Assembly: GCF_001440545.1 (NCBI RefSeq)
Contig: NZ_LKHP01000001.1
Span: 272,272 to 336,271, forward strand
DNA from: Caloramator mitchellensis
GTDB lineage: Bacteria; Bacillota; Clostridia; Clostridiales; Caloramatoraceae
Length of the DNA stretch: 64,000 nucleotides
Direction of reading: 5' to 3'
Under the pieces are notes generated by a model. The model was not told the DNA's origin, made no database searches, and worked only from the letters and a program-made list of their open reading frames with translations. Numbering within the stretch: the first letter of the stretch is position 1; the number at the start of each line of letters is the position of its first letter. Made by a program: the position numbers and the translations under genes. This document shows positions 8,860 through 17,690 of this stretch, piece after piece.

Positions 8860-10827
8860 TTATATTCTAAACTTTTTTATCTGTTCAGTTAAACTATTTG
8901 CAATTTCTTCAAGCCTAATTGCAGAATCATTTAGAGTTCTAATTGTATTGTTTTGATTTGCAATTGAAGTTGAAATATCTTCTGTATTCTTTACAGCTTC
9001 TTCTACGGAATGGTTGATTGTTGTTATAACTGCGGACATTTCTTCTGCTGAAGCTGACTGTTCCTGAGCTGCTGCTGCAACTTCTTCAATATGCTTGTCT
9101 AGATTCTTTATAGAATTAAGGATAGAGTTAAGTGAATCCTTTATCTTATACGCATTTTGTGTTCCAACGTCAACAAGCTGTATTTCCTTTTCAGTAGTAT
9201 TAACTGCCGCTATAATCTTTCCTTGAATGTTTTGAATCAAGCTTTCAATATTTTTTGCAGCAATGCTGCTTTCTTCTGCTAATTTTCTAACCTCATCTGC
9301 AACAACCGCAAAACCTCTTCCTGCTTCTCCAGCCCTTGCTGCTTCAATTGCCGCATTTAATGCAAGCAAGTTCGTTTGTGAAGAAATTGAAGTTATTGTC
9401 TTTACTATTGTGTCTATTTCCTTTGAAGCATCCAATAGTTCGTTTACTACATTGTTAACTTCAGCTGCAGAGTATTTAATTTCCTCTATTGATGAAGCAG
9501 CAACATTGACTGATTCGCCGCCTGCCACAGCAACATTAACTGCATCTTCGCTGAACTCCTTAACCCTTGAAGCTGAATCTGCAACAATCTGTGCGTTAGA
9601 AGCCATTTCCTCTATACCAGCGTTTGCTTCTTCTAAACTTGCTGCATTGTTTTGAGTGTTATCTGAAATCGATTGGGTCGCTTCTGTTATTTTTTCGATT
9701 GCATTAACAGTATCTATTGAAATACCTTTTATATTTTTAGCAGAATGCAAAAGTTCTTCTGTATATTCGATAATATTCTTAATCATCGACCTTTGACCTT
9801 CAATCATGTTCTTAAAGCTTTGTTGAATTTGTCCTATTTCGTCTTTTTCTGTAATATTTATGTCTACGCCAAAATCTCCTTCTTCAGCTCTTTTCATAAG
9901 CTTTGTAATTGCAAGCAGTGGTTTTGTAATTCTATTTGAAATGTAGAATCCGATTAACGCAGTGACTAAGGCAACAAATATCATATAAATAATCGAAATT
10001 TTTAAGTTTCTATTAAATGCAGCCTGATATTCTGATTGAGGAATAGTAGCCATAGCAATCCATCCAGAAAGCTTAGAAGGGGTATAACCCATTATTTTAT
10101 CTTCGTTATTAAGCGTATATTTTTTACTACCGTTTTTCTCGGCAACTACTTGCTTTCCAAAATCATATTTTTCTGCAATGTTTACTAAAAGCATTTCTTT
10201 ATTTGGATGAGCAATAATTGTTCCATTTGCTAGAGATAGTGCTGCATAGCCCTTCTCACCGACTTTTGTTTGTGTAATTTTATCAACAAGCGTCGTTAAT
10301 TTTATGTCTCCACCAATTACCGCTTCTTTGCCATTGCTTAACTTAACTTGTTTTACAACTGTTACCACCCATGTTCCATCTGTTGCATCCTGATATGGGT
10401 CTGTAACTATTATTTTACCAGGTGAAGCAACTGCTGCTTGATACCATGGCCTTAAGGTAGGATTGTAATCTTTAGGAAGTTGGACCTTGGGGTAAATAAA
10501 CATTTGGCCATCTGAAGTTCCAAGATACATATACATTAAGTTAGAATCACTATCAACCAAAGTTCCCATGTTATTGTATAGAACATCAACATTTAAGTTT
10601 AAAACATCCGTTTTTTTAGAAACTGAGTCTATTTCATCAAATATTTTCTGCATAAAAGAATCAACATATGCAGCTTTTTCATCAGCTGTTTGTTTAGTTA
10701 ATTGATAAACTTTCTCTTCAACCAATTTGTTGCTCTGAAATAGATTCATGCTCGATAGTAAAACTGCAGGAATAACAGAAATTAAAATCATAATTATAGT
10801 CAGTTTTACTTTTAAACTTTTGTTCAT
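8860..10827 (-). CDS. Methyl-accepting chemotaxis protein with Cache sensor domain
   Basis: Membrane chemoreceptor of 655 residues. TM1 is at about 8-27. A large extracytoplasmic double-Cache-like domain spans about 30-280 ([14 protein letters not shown]..., [16 protein letters not shown]...). TM2 is at about 280-302, followed by a HAMP domain to about 356. The cytoplasmic signalling domain contains the conserved hairpin tip with [15 protein letters not shown]. It relays ligand binding to CheA/CheW. The ligand is unknown; Cache domains of this sort often bind amino acids or small acids. The ATG follows GAGGGG. It has its own promoter at 10869-10897. No che genes are nearby. Confidence 0.93.
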   Translation of the reverse strand: MNKSLKVKLTIIMILISVIPAVLLSSMNLFQSNKLVEEKVYQLTKQTADEKAAYVDSFMQKIFDEIDSVSKKTDVLNLNVDVLYNNMGTLVDSDSNLMYMYLGTSDGQMFIYPKVQLPKDYNPTLRPWYQAAVASPGKIIVTDPYQDATDGTWVVTVVKQVKLSNGKEAVIGGDIKLTTLVDKITQTKVGEKGYAALSLANGTIIAHPNKEMLLVNIAEKYDFGKQVVAEKNGSKKYTLNNEDKIMGYTPSKLSGWIAMATIPQSEYQAAFNRNLKISIIYMIFVALVTALIGFYISNRITKPLLAITKLMKRAEEGDFGVDINITEKDEIGQIQQSFKNMIEGQRSMIKNIIEYTEELLHSAKNIKGISIDTVNAIEKITEATQSISDNTQNNAASLEEANAGIEEMASNAQIVADSASRVKEFSEDAVNVAVAGGESVNVAASSIEEIKYSAAEVNNVVNELLDASKEIDTIVKTITSISSQTNLLALNAAIEAARAGEAGRGFAVVADEVRKLAEESSIAAKNIESLIQNIQGKIIAAVNTTEKEIQLVDVGTQNAYKIKDSLNSILNSIKNLDKHIEEVAAAAQEQSASAEEMSAVITTINHSVEEAVKNTEDISTSIANQNNTIRTLNDSAIRLEEIANSLTEQIKKFRI

Positions 10828-10868
10828 AAAAACACCCCTCAGTAATTTTTTGGCAAATTATTAATAAT

Positions 10869-10897
10869 ATTATATTTAAAATATCGACTAAATACAA
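10869..10897 (-). promoter_or_regulatory. Promoter for the chemoreceptor gene
   Basis: On the minus strand, TTGTAT (10892-10897) and TATAAT (10869-10874) are separated by 17 bases, about 40 bases before the start codon. Confidence 0.65.
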
Positions 10898-10914
10898 CAA
10901 ATATTTACAATTAT

Positions 10915-12669
10915 TTATTTTAAATTTTCATAACAAATTATTTTTTCTAGTTCTTCTTCAAATATAGTTTCTTTTTCTATTAAAACCAAAGCTATTTTTT
11001 CAAGAAGATTAAAATTGTTCTGTAAAATATTTACCACTTCGCTATATGCATTATTTATTATTTCCCTACAATGTTTGATAATAGTAGTAGATTCGATAAG
11101 GTTATGGCTTTCCATAAGTGTATAACTTAATAAGCCAATTTCTTCAATCATACCAAATTCTTTAGCCATACTAATAAGAGTATTGGTTGCATGCTGCAAA
11201 TCACTATAGGCACCTGTGGTTATATTATCTTTACCAAATATAATCTCTTCTGCCGCACGGCCACCAAGTGCAATTTTTATATTGTTCAATAAATCCTTTT
11301 TAGTCTTAAACATTTTATCTTGGGGAATATTTAGTGTATATCCTCCAGCTCCTTTAGTGCTTGGTATAATTGTAATTTTCTTTACGCTGTTTTCTGGAGC
11401 GATGATTTTACTTATTAGAGCATGTCCTGCCTCATGAAATGCCGTTATTTTCTTATCCAGCTCTGATATATGACTTCTTTCTTTTTTTTCAAATCCGGCT
11501 ACAACAATATTAAAAGCCTTGTCTATATGCTCAAATGTTATAAAATCAGCATTATCCTTTGCAGCAAGTATAGCAGCTTCATTCATCAAATTTTCCAGTT
11601 TAGCACCTGAAAAATAAGGAGTCATCTGTGCAACTTTAAAAAGGTCAACATCTTTAGCAACTGGTCTTTTGTGTGAATAAAGCTTAAGTATTTCATATCT
11701 TGCCTTAACATCGGGCAAGTTTATTTCAATATGCCTGTCGAACCTACCTGGTCTTAAAAGCGCTTCATCTAATACATCAAGTCTATTTGTTGCTGCAATA
11801 ACAATAATTCCCTGAGAATCCTTGAAACCTGACATCTCTGATAGCAATGCATTAAGAGTCTGGTCCCTCTCGTCTGAAGCACCGTCGGCTCTTCCGCTTC
11901 TTTTTTTTCCGATTGCGTCAATCTCGTCGATAAAAATAACTGCTTTTCCTTTATCCCTTGCTTTTTTGAATAAATCTCTGATTCTTGCCGCACCGACACC
12001 GACATAGACCTGAACAAAGTCGGAACCATTAACAGCAAAGAATGGAACCTTTGCTTCGCTGGCAAGAGCCTTTGCCATCAATGTTTTTCCTGTTCCCGGC
12101 GGTCCGTAAAGAATAACACCACGTGGCAGCCTTACATTGAATCTTGAATATTTCTCTGGATTTTGTATAAAGTCAACAAGTTCACTAATGCTCTCTTTAG
12201 CTTCTTCATTACCTGCAATATTTTGAAATGTGACTGAAGTAGCGTTTTCTGAATCATAATGGACGCTCACTAAAGACGCGCTGGAGGATTTAACCTTCTT
12301 TTGCGCAATCATTATAATGAAAATTGCTATTATTGAAAAAGAAACAATTCCAGCTATAGTATTTGCAATAGGAACAGAAGAGTTTTCCTCAACGGATACC
12401 CCCTTTAAAAGCATTTTTTCTTTAAAATCAAAAGTCCTAGGATTTTCAGTTAAGAATGTTCTGTTATCTTTTGTAATGAATTTAATAAACTCATCTTCGC
12501 TGTAATAAATAGTAGAAACTTCATTATTTTGGACTTTGTTTAAAAACTCAGTATAACTTATTTTAACCGCCTTAGAATTGTTCATATTGTAAATAACAAA
12601 ACTAACAGTTAAAATTGTTAGTATTGATAGAAAAATGATTAATTTTTTATAATTTAAAATTTTGTTCAT
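10915..12669 (-). CDS. ftsH: FtsH-family ATP-dependent membrane zinc metalloprotease
   Basis: AAA+ protease anchored in the membrane. TM1 is at about 9-27, a short external loop follows, and TM2 is at about 103-122. The Walker A motif is GPPGTGKTLMAKA, Walker B is FIDEID, and SRH-type arginines lie in LLRPGRFDRH. The zinc site HEAGH has a third ligand in the GAYSDLQHATN region. The pore loop reads VYVGVGAARIR, with Tyr in place of the usual Phe. At 584 residues it is slightly short, and it lies outside the common tilS-hpt-ftsH context, so it may be a second paralogue. Its start follows GAGGTGG. Confidence 0.92.
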   Translation of the reverse strand: MNKILNYKKLIIFLSILTILTVSFVIYNMNNSKAVKISYTEFLNKVQNNEVSTIYYSEDEFIKFITKDNRTFLTENPRTFDFKEKMLLKGVSVEENSSVPIANTIAGIVSFSIIAIFIIMIAQKKVKSSSASLVSVHYDSENATSVTFQNIAGNEEAKESISELVDFIQNPEKYSRFNVRLPRGVILYGPPGTGKTLMAKALASEAKVPFFAVNGSDFVQVYVGVGAARIRDLFKKARDKGKAVIFIDEIDAIGKKRSGRADGASDERDQTLNALLSEMSGFKDSQGIIVIAATNRLDVLDEALLRPGRFDRHIEINLPDVKARYEILKLYSHKRPVAKDVDLFKVAQMTPYFSGAKLENLMNEAAILAAKDNADFITFEHIDKAFNIVVAGFEKKERSHISELDKKITAFHEAGHALISKIIAPENSVKKITIIPSTKGAGGYTLNIPQDKMFKTKKDLLNNIKIALGGRAAEEIIFGKDNITTGAYSDLQHATNTLISMAKEFGMIEEIGLLSYTLMESHNLIESTTIIKHCREIINNAYSEVVNILQNNFNLLEKIALVLIEKETIFEEELEKIICYENLK

Positions 12670-12699
12670 CTGACCACCTCTTACTCTAGTTTACATAAT

Positions 12700-12729
12700 A
12701 TTATATCGTTTAATTTTGATTTAAGTTAA
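12700..12729 (-). promoter_or_regulatory. Probable ftsH promoter
   Basis: Minus-strand TTAACT (12724-12729) and TATAAT (12700-12705) with an 18-base spacer, about 30 bases before the start codon. The -10 box is consensus and the -35 box is weaker. Confidence 0.45.
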
Positions 12730-12779
12730 ATAAAAATCATATATTTTACCATGTTATTTAATGGAAGGAGGCCTAAATA

Positions 12780-13235
12780 ATGAAAAAAGAAGTCATAATA
12801 TATACGGATGGAGGCTGCAGGGGGAACGGTAACGAGGAGGCCGTTGGAGGTTATGGGGCAGTTTTGATATATAAAGATACTATAAGGACAATTAAGAAAG
12901 GATTTAATAAAACAACAAATAATATAATGGAGCTGACAGCAGCAATTGACGCATTATCATTATTAAAAGAACCATGCAAAGTAAAACTATACAGCGATTC
13001 GGCATATCTTGTTAATGCATTTAACAATAAATGGGTGCAAAAATGGCAGATAAATGGCTGGAAAACTGCAAATAAAGAGCCAGTTAAAAATAAGGAACTC
13101 TGGGAAAAGTTAATTGAATTGAGCAAAATTCATGATATTGAGTTTATAAAGGTTAAGGGACATGCAGACGATGAATTGAACAATTTGTGTGACAAACTTG
13201 CAAATGAAGCCATGGATGAAGCGAAAAAAGTTTGA
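12780..13235 (+). CDS. rnhA: Ribonuclease HI
   Basis: Cleaves the RNA strand of RNA-DNA hybrids (R-loops, Okazaki primers). The 151-residue length is typical. The catalytic DEDD set is visible: Asp10 in [10 protein letters not shown], Glu51 in NIMELTA, Asp73 in LYSDSAYL, and Asp138 in LCDKLANEA, with the flexible His128 in KVKGHADD. A basic Trp-rich handle ([12 protein letters not shown]) contacts the hybrid. GGAGG lies just before the ATG. It sits alone between the divergent ftsH-type gene and pckA. Confidence 0.95.
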   Translation: MKKEVIIYTDGGCRGNGNEEAVGGYGAVLIYKDTIRTIKKGFNKTTNNIMELTAAIDALSLLKEPCKVKLYSDSAYLVNAFNNKWVQKWQINGWKTANKEPVKNKELWEKLIELSKIHDIEFIKVKGHADDELNNLCDKLANEAMDEAKKV

Positions 13236-13269
13236 TTAATGCAATATAAATTTTATTTTTGTTTTTATG

Positions 13270-13298
13270 TTGCAATTTTTGATGCAATTTAGTAAAAT
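13270..13298 (+). promoter_or_regulatory. pckA promoter
   Basis: TTGCAA (13270-13275), 17-base spacer, TAAAAT (13293-13298), about 44 bases before the pckA start. Confidence 0.6.
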
Positions 13299-13341
13299 AG
13301 TATTAGAAATGTATTTTCAGTGTAAAATAGGGGGAATAATT

Positions 13342-14919
13342 ATGTCTATTAAAGATTTTTTACAAAACGTCGGCATTTCTAATACTAGGGAGATACATCA
13401 TAATTTATCAGCAGCAAGATTAGTTGAACATGCATTAAAGAGAGGAGAAGGACAACTAACCTCAACAGGGGCTTTGAACATTAAAACAGGAAAATATACA
13501 GGCCGTTCTCCACAGGACAGATTTATTGTTGATTATCCTGAAATACATAAGAGCATAAATTGGGGAAAAGTAAATAGGCCAATAGACCCAGAAGTGTTTG
13601 AAAGAATTTATGCAAGGCTGACTGCATATTTGCAGAATAAGGATTTATATGTATTTGATGGATTTGTTGGAGCGGATAGAAGATATACCCATTCAATAAG
13701 ATTTATTAATGAACTTCCTGCACACAATTTATTTGTAAGACAATTATTTATAAGGCCAACTGAAGAGGAACTAAATAAATTTATTCCACAATTTACTGTT
13801 ATTAGTGCACCTTATTTTAATGCAGTCCCAGAGATAGACAATACAAACTCAGAAGTTTTTATAATACTTGATTTTGTTAAAAGAATAGTTATCATCGGCG
13901 GAACACACTACTGCGGAGAAATGAAAAAATCAATTTTTACAGCAATGAACTATTTATTGCCTCAGTTAAATGTTCTACCTATGCACTGCTCTGCTAATGT
14001 AGGAAAAGATGGAGATGTAGCTCTATTCTTCGGATTATCTGGAACAGGAAAAACAACTCTTTCTGCAGATCCTAACAGGATGCTCATAGGTGATGACGAA
14101 CACGGATGGTCAGAGGATGGAGTCTTTAATTTTGAAGGTGGATGCTATGCAAAGTGTATAAACTTATCCAGAGAAAAAGAACCGCAGATATACGACGCGA
14201 TAAAATTTGGAACTGTCCTTGAAAATGTGGTTTTAGATGATAAAGGCAATCCAAACTATGATGATGATTCGTTAACTGAAAATACAAGAGCTGCCTATCC
14301 AATAGATTATATACCAAATGCAGTATTAAAAGGAGTTGGAGGACATCCAAAGACTATACTATTCTTAACGGCTGATGCATTTGGAGTGCTACCACCTATT
14401 TCAAAGCTTACAAAAGAACAAGCTATGTTCCACTTTATATCAGGGTATACAAGCAAGCTTGCTGGAACAGAAAGGGGAATCACTGAACCACAAGCAACAT
14501 TTTCAAGTTGTTTTGGAGAACCGTTTATGCCTATGAACCCGGTTTTATACGCAAAAATGCTTGGAGAAAAGATTACTAAACATAACGTAAATGTTTACCT
14601 TGTAAACACAGGATGGTCTGGTGGACCATATGGAATTGGAAAGAGAATGAATTTAAAACACACAAGAGCAATGGTTACAGCAGCAATAAGTGGTGATTTA
14701 GAAAATGTAAAATATATTGAACATCCAATATTCAAAGTATTAATCCCGATGGAATGTCCTAATGTTCCAACGGATGTATTAAATCCTATTAACACGTGGA
14801 GCAATAAGGAAGATTACAATAGATACGCAAAGGAACTTGCAAATAAATTCTACGAAAATATTAAGAAATTCAGTGGAATATCCGACGATATTCTTGAAGC
14901 AGCCCCAGATTTAATCTAA
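13342..14919 (+). CDS. pckA: Phosphoenolpyruvate carboxykinase (ATP)
   Basis: Interconverts oxaloacetate + ATP and PEP + CO2 + ADP, at the gluconeogenesis/anaplerosis node. The ATP-type P-loop [11 protein letters not shown] is present, followed by the metal-binding DDEHGWS, and TGRSPQDRF lies near the N terminus. The start is placed at 13342 (MSIKDF...) after GGGGGAA, giving 525 residues, the normal length. The reading frame extends 25 codons upstream through non-conserved sequence. In fermentative anaerobes this enzyme may run in the carboxylating, ATP-forming direction. GlpX, encoded 1.5 kb downstream, would serve the same gluconeogenic flux. Confidence 0.96.
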   Translation: MSIKDFLQNVGISNTREIHHNLSAARLVEHALKRGEGQLTSTGALNIKTGKYTGRSPQDRFIVDYPEIHKSINWGKVNRPIDPEVFERIYARLTAYLQNKDLYVFDGFVGADRRYTHSIRFINELPAHNLFVRQLFIRPTEEELNKFIPQFTVISAPYFNAVPEIDNTNSEVFIILDFVKRIVIIGGTHYCGEMKKSIFTAMNYLLPQLNVLPMHCSANVGKDGDVALFFGLSGTGKTTLSADPNRMLIGDDEHGWSEDGVFNFEGGCYAKCINLSREKEPQIYDAIKFGTVLENVVLDDKGNPNYDDDSLTENTRAAYPIDYIPNAVLKGVGGHPKTILFLTADAFGVLPPISKLTKEQAMFHFISGYTSKLAGTERGITEPQATFSSCFGEPFMPMNPVLYAKMLGEKITKHNVNVYLVNTGWSGGPYGIGKRMNLKHTRAMVTAAISGDLENVKYIEHPIFKVLIPMECPNVPTDVLNPINTWSNKEDYNRYAKELANKFYENIKKFSGISDDILEAAPDLI

Positions 14920-14980
14920 TATTATTATAAAAAATCCTATTAGCAATACTAAGTATGAAACATAATATTCATTTTAGGAT

Positions 14981-15017
14981 TAACCCCATGAATGTCCATT
15001 AAACATTCGTGGGGTTA
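14981..15017 (+). terminator. Hairpin after pckA, weak U-tract
   Basis: TAACCCCATGAATG (14981-14994) pairs with CATTCGTGGGGTTA (15004-15017). The tail (CACATTTTAC) is poor in T, so termination is uncertain. It belongs to the CCCC-TGAA palindrome family in this window. Confidence 0.55.
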
Positions 15018-15126
15018 CACATTTTACAACTAAATAAATCTATTAAATATTTAGTCATATCATATATATTGAAAAAATTAATTGATGAAATTAAAATATA
15101 ATAGAGAACCTTTGAGGGGTGTTGAT

Positions 15127-15555
15127 ATGAGAATAAGAAATATAGACAACAAAAAAGTTGAAATTCCACAGCTCAATAAAGAAGTAGATATCAAAGTTCA
15201 GGATTTTTCAACTGCTCTTGACCTTGCAAATAAAGAGCAAACGGAGGGCAAGCTCCAGCAGATGCTCAAGGAAATAGATATTTTAGGCAAGAGATTAATA
15301 TCTACTCATGGGCTTGAGGATGCAAAGAGATACAAGCAAAAAATACAAGAATATTTATCTTTTGTGGTAAAGAATGCGTATATATTAAAAAGAGAGCCCG
15401 GACCCTTCAATTATGGAATACATACAAAGATAGAGATAGTTAATAAAAAAGTTGACGAGTTGACAAAGGAATTATTAGAAAAACAAAAGGATACTATAAA
15501 CCTAGCAGATAGGATAGAAGAAATAAAGGGATTGCTGGTGGATGTATACAAATAA
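15127..15555 (+). CDS. yaaR: YaaR family protein (DUF327)
   Basis: 142-residue, highly charged, helical protein matching the YaaR/DUF327 family: KLQQMLKEIDILGKRL followed by YLSFVVKNAYILKRE and a C-terminal coiled-coil-like segment. No biochemical function is firmly established; in bacilli the gene is near recR/bofA, which is not the case here. The start is at 15127 after GAGGGGTG; the frame extends 15 codons further without a ribosome binding site. Confidence 0.82.
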   Translation: MRIRNIDNKKVEIPQLNKEVDIKVQDFSTALDLANKEQTEGKLQQMLKEIDILGKRLISTHGLEDAKRYKQKIQEYLSFVVKNAYILKREPGPFNYGIHTKIEIVNKKVDELTKELLEKQKDTINLADRIEEIKGLLVDVYK

Positions 15556-15570
15556 TGAAATTAATAAATG

Positions 15571-15599
15571 TTTACTTTTTTAAATTTATGTCCTATAAT
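15571..15599 (+). promoter_or_regulatory. 6S RNA promoter
   Basis: TTTACT (15571-15576), 17-base spacer, consensus TATAAT (15594-15599). The predicted transcript start near 15606 coincides with the 5' strand of the 6S RNA terminal stem. Confidence 0.7.
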
Positions 15600-15605
15600 A
15601 ATATT

Positions 15606-15778
15606 ACAGACCTGAGATGTTTGCGAAGCTTGTTTATTTCAACCGACATACTAATTAAGGGAGCTGGCGTCAAATAGTGGATGTTAAGTCTGTTTAGCAG
15701 AAAAACTGAAGTTATTTGCAGGCACCCACCTGCTTAATGGCGGGATTTGAAATAGCAAGCAGCGGCATGTTGGGTTAT
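15606..15778 (+). ncRNA. ssrS: 6S RNA (SsrS)
   Basis: The 5' segment CCTGAGATGTTTGCGAAGC (from 15611) and the 3' segment AGCAGCGGCATGTTGGG (15759-15775) resemble the paired closing-stem halves of bacterial 6S RNA (compare CTGAGATGTTCGC and GCGGCATCTCGG in E. coli). They can pair across about 170 bases. Between them lies a long, imperfectly paired stem with an A-rich central bubble, typical of the open-promoter mimic that binds sigma-A RNA polymerase. It has its own consensus promoter and precedes tRNA-Glu. Ends are approximate; identification is by eye. Confidence 0.78.
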
Positions 15779-15787
15779 TATTCTATG

Positions 15788-15816
15788 TTGACAAAATTTT
15801 GGATAATTGTTAAAAT
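15788..15816 (+). promoter_or_regulatory. tRNA-Glu promoter
   Basis: Consensus TTGACA (15788-15793), 17-base spacer, TAAAAT (15811-15816), 12 bases before the mature tRNA. Confidence 0.8.
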
Positions 15817-15827
15817 AATATTGTCGT

Positions 15828-15902
15828 GGTCCCATGGTCTAGAGGTTAGGACACCGCCCTCTCACGGCGGAAGCAGGGGTTCGATTCCCCTTGGGACTGC
15901 CA
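15828..15902 (+). tRNA. tRNA-Glu (anticodon CTC)
   Basis: 75-base cloverleaf with acceptor stem GGTCCCA/TGGGACT. The anticodon stem-loop CCGCC-CTCTCAC-GGCGG gives anticodon CTC, decoding GAG. The T-arm is GGGGTTCGATTCCCC. CCA is encoded (15900-15902). A terminator hairpin follows at once. Confidence 0.95.
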
Positions 15903-15903
15903 T

Positions 15904-15927
15904 AAGTGCCGAAAGGCACTTTTTTTA
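15904..15927 (+). terminator. Intrinsic terminator after tRNA-Glu
   Basis: AAGTGCC-GAAA-GGCACTT followed by T-rich sequence: a short GNRA-loop hairpin with U-tract. Confidence 0.9.
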
Positions 15928-15975
15928 TGTATATTTGCACTTTTTATGCAAATAATATCTATTGGAGGTGTAAAT

Positions 15976-16350
15976 ATGCAAGAAAATAACAAAGAAAAAC
16001 GAGATGTAAACATTTTTTCAATCATTGTAAAATTTTTAATTAATGCAGTGATTTTGGTAATAGCAAGTTTTTTGGTTCCAGGATTTAGAGTGGCTGGATT
16101 TGGAACAGCAATTTTAGCTGCAATTGTTATATCAGCTCTAGATTATTTAATAGGATTAGTATTTAAACTAGATGCTTCACCATTTGGAAGAGGCATAGTT
16201 GGATTTTTAATTGCTGCTATAATAATTTACATTACTCAATTTATTATAGCAGGAGTTGCTGTAACACCGATGGGAGCAATTTTAGCTGCTCTTGTGATTG
16301 GTATTATTGATGCAATAGTCCCAACGAATGTATTTTCTCAGGTTTCATGA
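15976..16350 (+). CDS. Small four-helix membrane protein, phage-holin-like (superfamily IV type)
   Basis: 124-residue integral membrane protein with four predicted transmembrane segments (about 14-32, 37-56, 65-88 and 92-113). It resembles the chromosomal family annotated as mycobacterial-type four-TMS phage holin, here including the FLVPGF motif. Despite the family name there are no lysin or phage genes nearby, so a lytic role is unlikely. The start is at 15976 behind TTGGAGGTG; an upstream ATG has no ribosome binding site. Function unknown. Confidence 0.75.
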   Translation: MQENNKEKRDVNIFSIIVKFLINAVILVIASFLVPGFRVAGFGTAILAAIVISALDYLIGLVFKLDASPFGRGIVGFLIAAIIIYITQFIIAGVAVTPMGAILAALVIGIIDAIVPTNVFSQVS

Positions 16351-16357
16351 AGCTATA

Positions 16358-16392
16358 ATAGCACCTTGAGTTTACTCAAGGTGCTATTTGCT
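16358..16392 (+). terminator. Intrinsic terminator
   Basis: ATAGCACCTTGAG (16358-16370) pairs with CTCAAGGTGCTAT (16375-16387) around a TTTA loop. A short T run follows. Confidence 0.75.
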
Positions 16393-16440
16393 ATTCAATA
16401 TAAAAATTAATATATATTATTTCCATATATGAGATAAATG

Positions 16441-16449
16441 TGATATAAT
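16441..16449 (+). promoter_or_regulatory. Extended -10 promoter for glpX
   Basis: TGATATAAT is a TGn-extended consensus -10 box, 31 bases before the glpX start. The -35 region (TTCCAT) is weak. Confidence 0.5.
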
Positions 16450-16480
16450 AATTTTGAAATATATATTTGGAGGAGTAGGT

Positions 16481-17467
16481 ATGGAAAATTTTGATATTGC
16501 AATGGGGATTGTAAGGGTCACAGAAGCTGCTACGTTATCCTGCTCTAGATTGCTTGGAAAAGGGAACATGGATCAGGTAGATGGCGCAGCTGTCGAAGGT
16601 GTTCGTTTTGCATTTGAATTGCTGCCAATCAAAGGAAGAGTAGTAATAGGAGAATGTGCCATAAACAAATCTCCAATTATGTATATAGGAGAAAAAGTTG
16701 GACAATGGGGAGATGGTCAAAAGGAGTATGATATTGCCATAGACCCACTGGATGGTAGCATATTAGTTGCTAAAGGTAGACCTAATGCTATTTCGGCAAT
16801 TGCGGTTGCAGAAAAAGGTAATATTTTTAGAGCACCGCAAATATATATGAATAAGATAGCCGTTGGTCCAAAGGCTAAGGGAGCGATTGATATAAATGCT
16901 GATCTCTATACTAACGTCAAGAATGTGGCAGAGGCCTTAAATAAAGATATAGAAGACATTACTATTATGATACAAGATAGAAAGCGCCATGAAGAACTTA
17001 TTAAAGAAGCCAGAAAGATTGGTGTTAGAGTGAAAGTATTTGGCGAAGGGGACATTGCTGCTGCACTTGCTCCTGCTTTTGAGGATACTGGAATTGACAT
17101 GCTAGTTGGTATTGGCGGTGCACCAGAAGGAGTTCTTGCAGCCGCAGCGCTTAAATGTCTTGGTGGTGAAATACAAGGGAAATTACTTCCAAATGATGAA
17201 GAGCAAATAGCTATGTGTTTGAGAGCCGGAGTTGAGGATATCAATAAAACATTAACAGCAGATGACTTAATTCATGGAGACGATGTTTATTTTGCAGCCA
17301 CGGCGATTACGGACAGCGATGTATTAAAGGGTGTTACTTATAAAGGAGACGTTGCATATACACATTCAGTTGTTATGAGATATAAAACCGGAATTATTAG
17401 GTTTGTTGACGCAACACATAAATTAAAGAAGAGTATGATTCATATAAATAATAACTTTTCTATTTGA
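16481..17467 (+). CDS. glpX: Fructose-1,6-bisphosphatase class II
   Basis: Hydrolyses fructose-1,6-bisphosphate to fructose-6-phosphate in gluconeogenesis. GlpX-type features: an Asp/Glu-rich metal site with IGECAINKSPIMYIGE, then YDIAIDPLDGSILVAKG, and GIGGAPEGVLAAAALK near residue 210. The start at 16481 follows GGAGGA and gives 328 residues, the usual size; the frame can be extended nine codons upstream from a TTG, but this would read through the ribosome binding site. With PckA it gives a path from oxaloacetate to hexose phosphate. Confidence 0.95.
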   Translation: MENFDIAMGIVRVTEAATLSCSRLLGKGNMDQVDGAAVEGVRFAFELLPIKGRVVIGECAINKSPIMYIGEKVGQWGDGQKEYDIAIDPLDGSILVAKGRPNAISAIAVAEKGNIFRAPQIYMNKIAVGPKAKGAIDINADLYTNVKNVAEALNKDIEDITIMIQDRKRHEELIKEARKIGVRVKVFGEGDIAAALAPAFEDTGIDMLVGIGGAPEGVLAAAALKCLGGEIQGKLLPNDEEQIAMCLRAGVEDINKTLTADDLIHGDDVYFAATAITDSDVLKGVTYKGDVAYTHSVVMRYKTGIIRFVDATHKLKKSMIHINNNFSI

Positions 17468-17492
17468 TTTTATTTTAACAATATAATATAAT
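17464..17492 (+). promoter_or_regulatory. Promoter of the hydrogenase-maturation leader
   Basis: TTGATT (17464-17469), exactly 17 bases, consensus TATAAT (17487-17492). The -35 box overlaps the glpX stop codon. The predicted transcript start (about 17499) falls right before the first leader hairpin. I see no promoter between the leader terminator and the first gene of the operon, so readthrough from here appears to be needed. Confidence 0.65.
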
Positions 17493-17498
17493 TTAATT

Positions 17499-17618
17499 AA
17501 TCCGCAAGTTTGGAATTTCCGAATTTGTGGATAAGCATAATCCGATTGCAAGGAGGTGTCCAAGCAAAAGGTAGAAGGTAGAAATATGCCTTTCAGCTTT
17601 TGCTGAAAGGCTTTTTTA
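17499..17618 (+). promoter_or_regulatory. Structured leader with terminator and possible antiterminator upstream of the TM1266-hydG-hydF operon
   Basis: Hairpin 1 (17501-17531) pairs TCCGCAAGTTTGG with CCGAATTTGTGGA around a short loop. Hairpin 2 (17546-17567) is TTGC-AA-GGA-GGTG-TCC-AA-GCAA with a symmetric internal loop. The intrinsic terminator is GCCTTTCAGC...GCTGAAAGGC (17588-17611) plus a T6 run. AGCAAAAG (17563-17570), half of which is held in hairpin 2, is exactly complementary to CTTTTGCT (17597-17604) in the terminator. Hairpin 2 plus terminator and the 8-bp antiterminator are therefore mutually exclusive. I do not recognise it as a known riboswitch class; a small independent RNA is the alternative. 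Confidence 0.55.
17588..17618 (+). terminator. Intrinsic terminator inside the hydrogenase-maturation leader
   Basis: A 10-bp stem GCCTTTCAGC/GCTGAAAGGC followed by TTTTTT, located 80 bases before the start of the regulator gene, after the dedicated promoter rather than after a gene. Confidence 0.85.
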
Positions 17619-17690
17619 GTGACATTCACTTGATTTCTTGACTTCTTGAATTGTTTGTCAATTTGAACATGCAAAATGTTGGAGGTTCAT

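Noticed and set aside
9263..9655. 130-codon plus-strand frame inside the chemoreceptor gene
   Set aside because: Antisense to the signalling domain; low-complexity Ala/Ser content caused by the repeat-like helical coding sequence.
10915..12669. FtsH pore-loop Tyr in place of Phe as a functional change
   Set aside because: A conservative aromatic swap that still fits substrate gripping; noted in the gene entry but not strong enough for a finding.
15976..16350. Holin-like gene as a sign of prophage
   Set aside because: No lysin, structural or integrase genes nearby, and the family is common on chromosomes without phage function.
17551..17565. GGAGGTGTCCAAGC resembling the 5' end of a tRNA-Ser
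   Set aside because: No D-loop, anticodon stem or T-arm follows; the bases fit the second leader hairpin instead.
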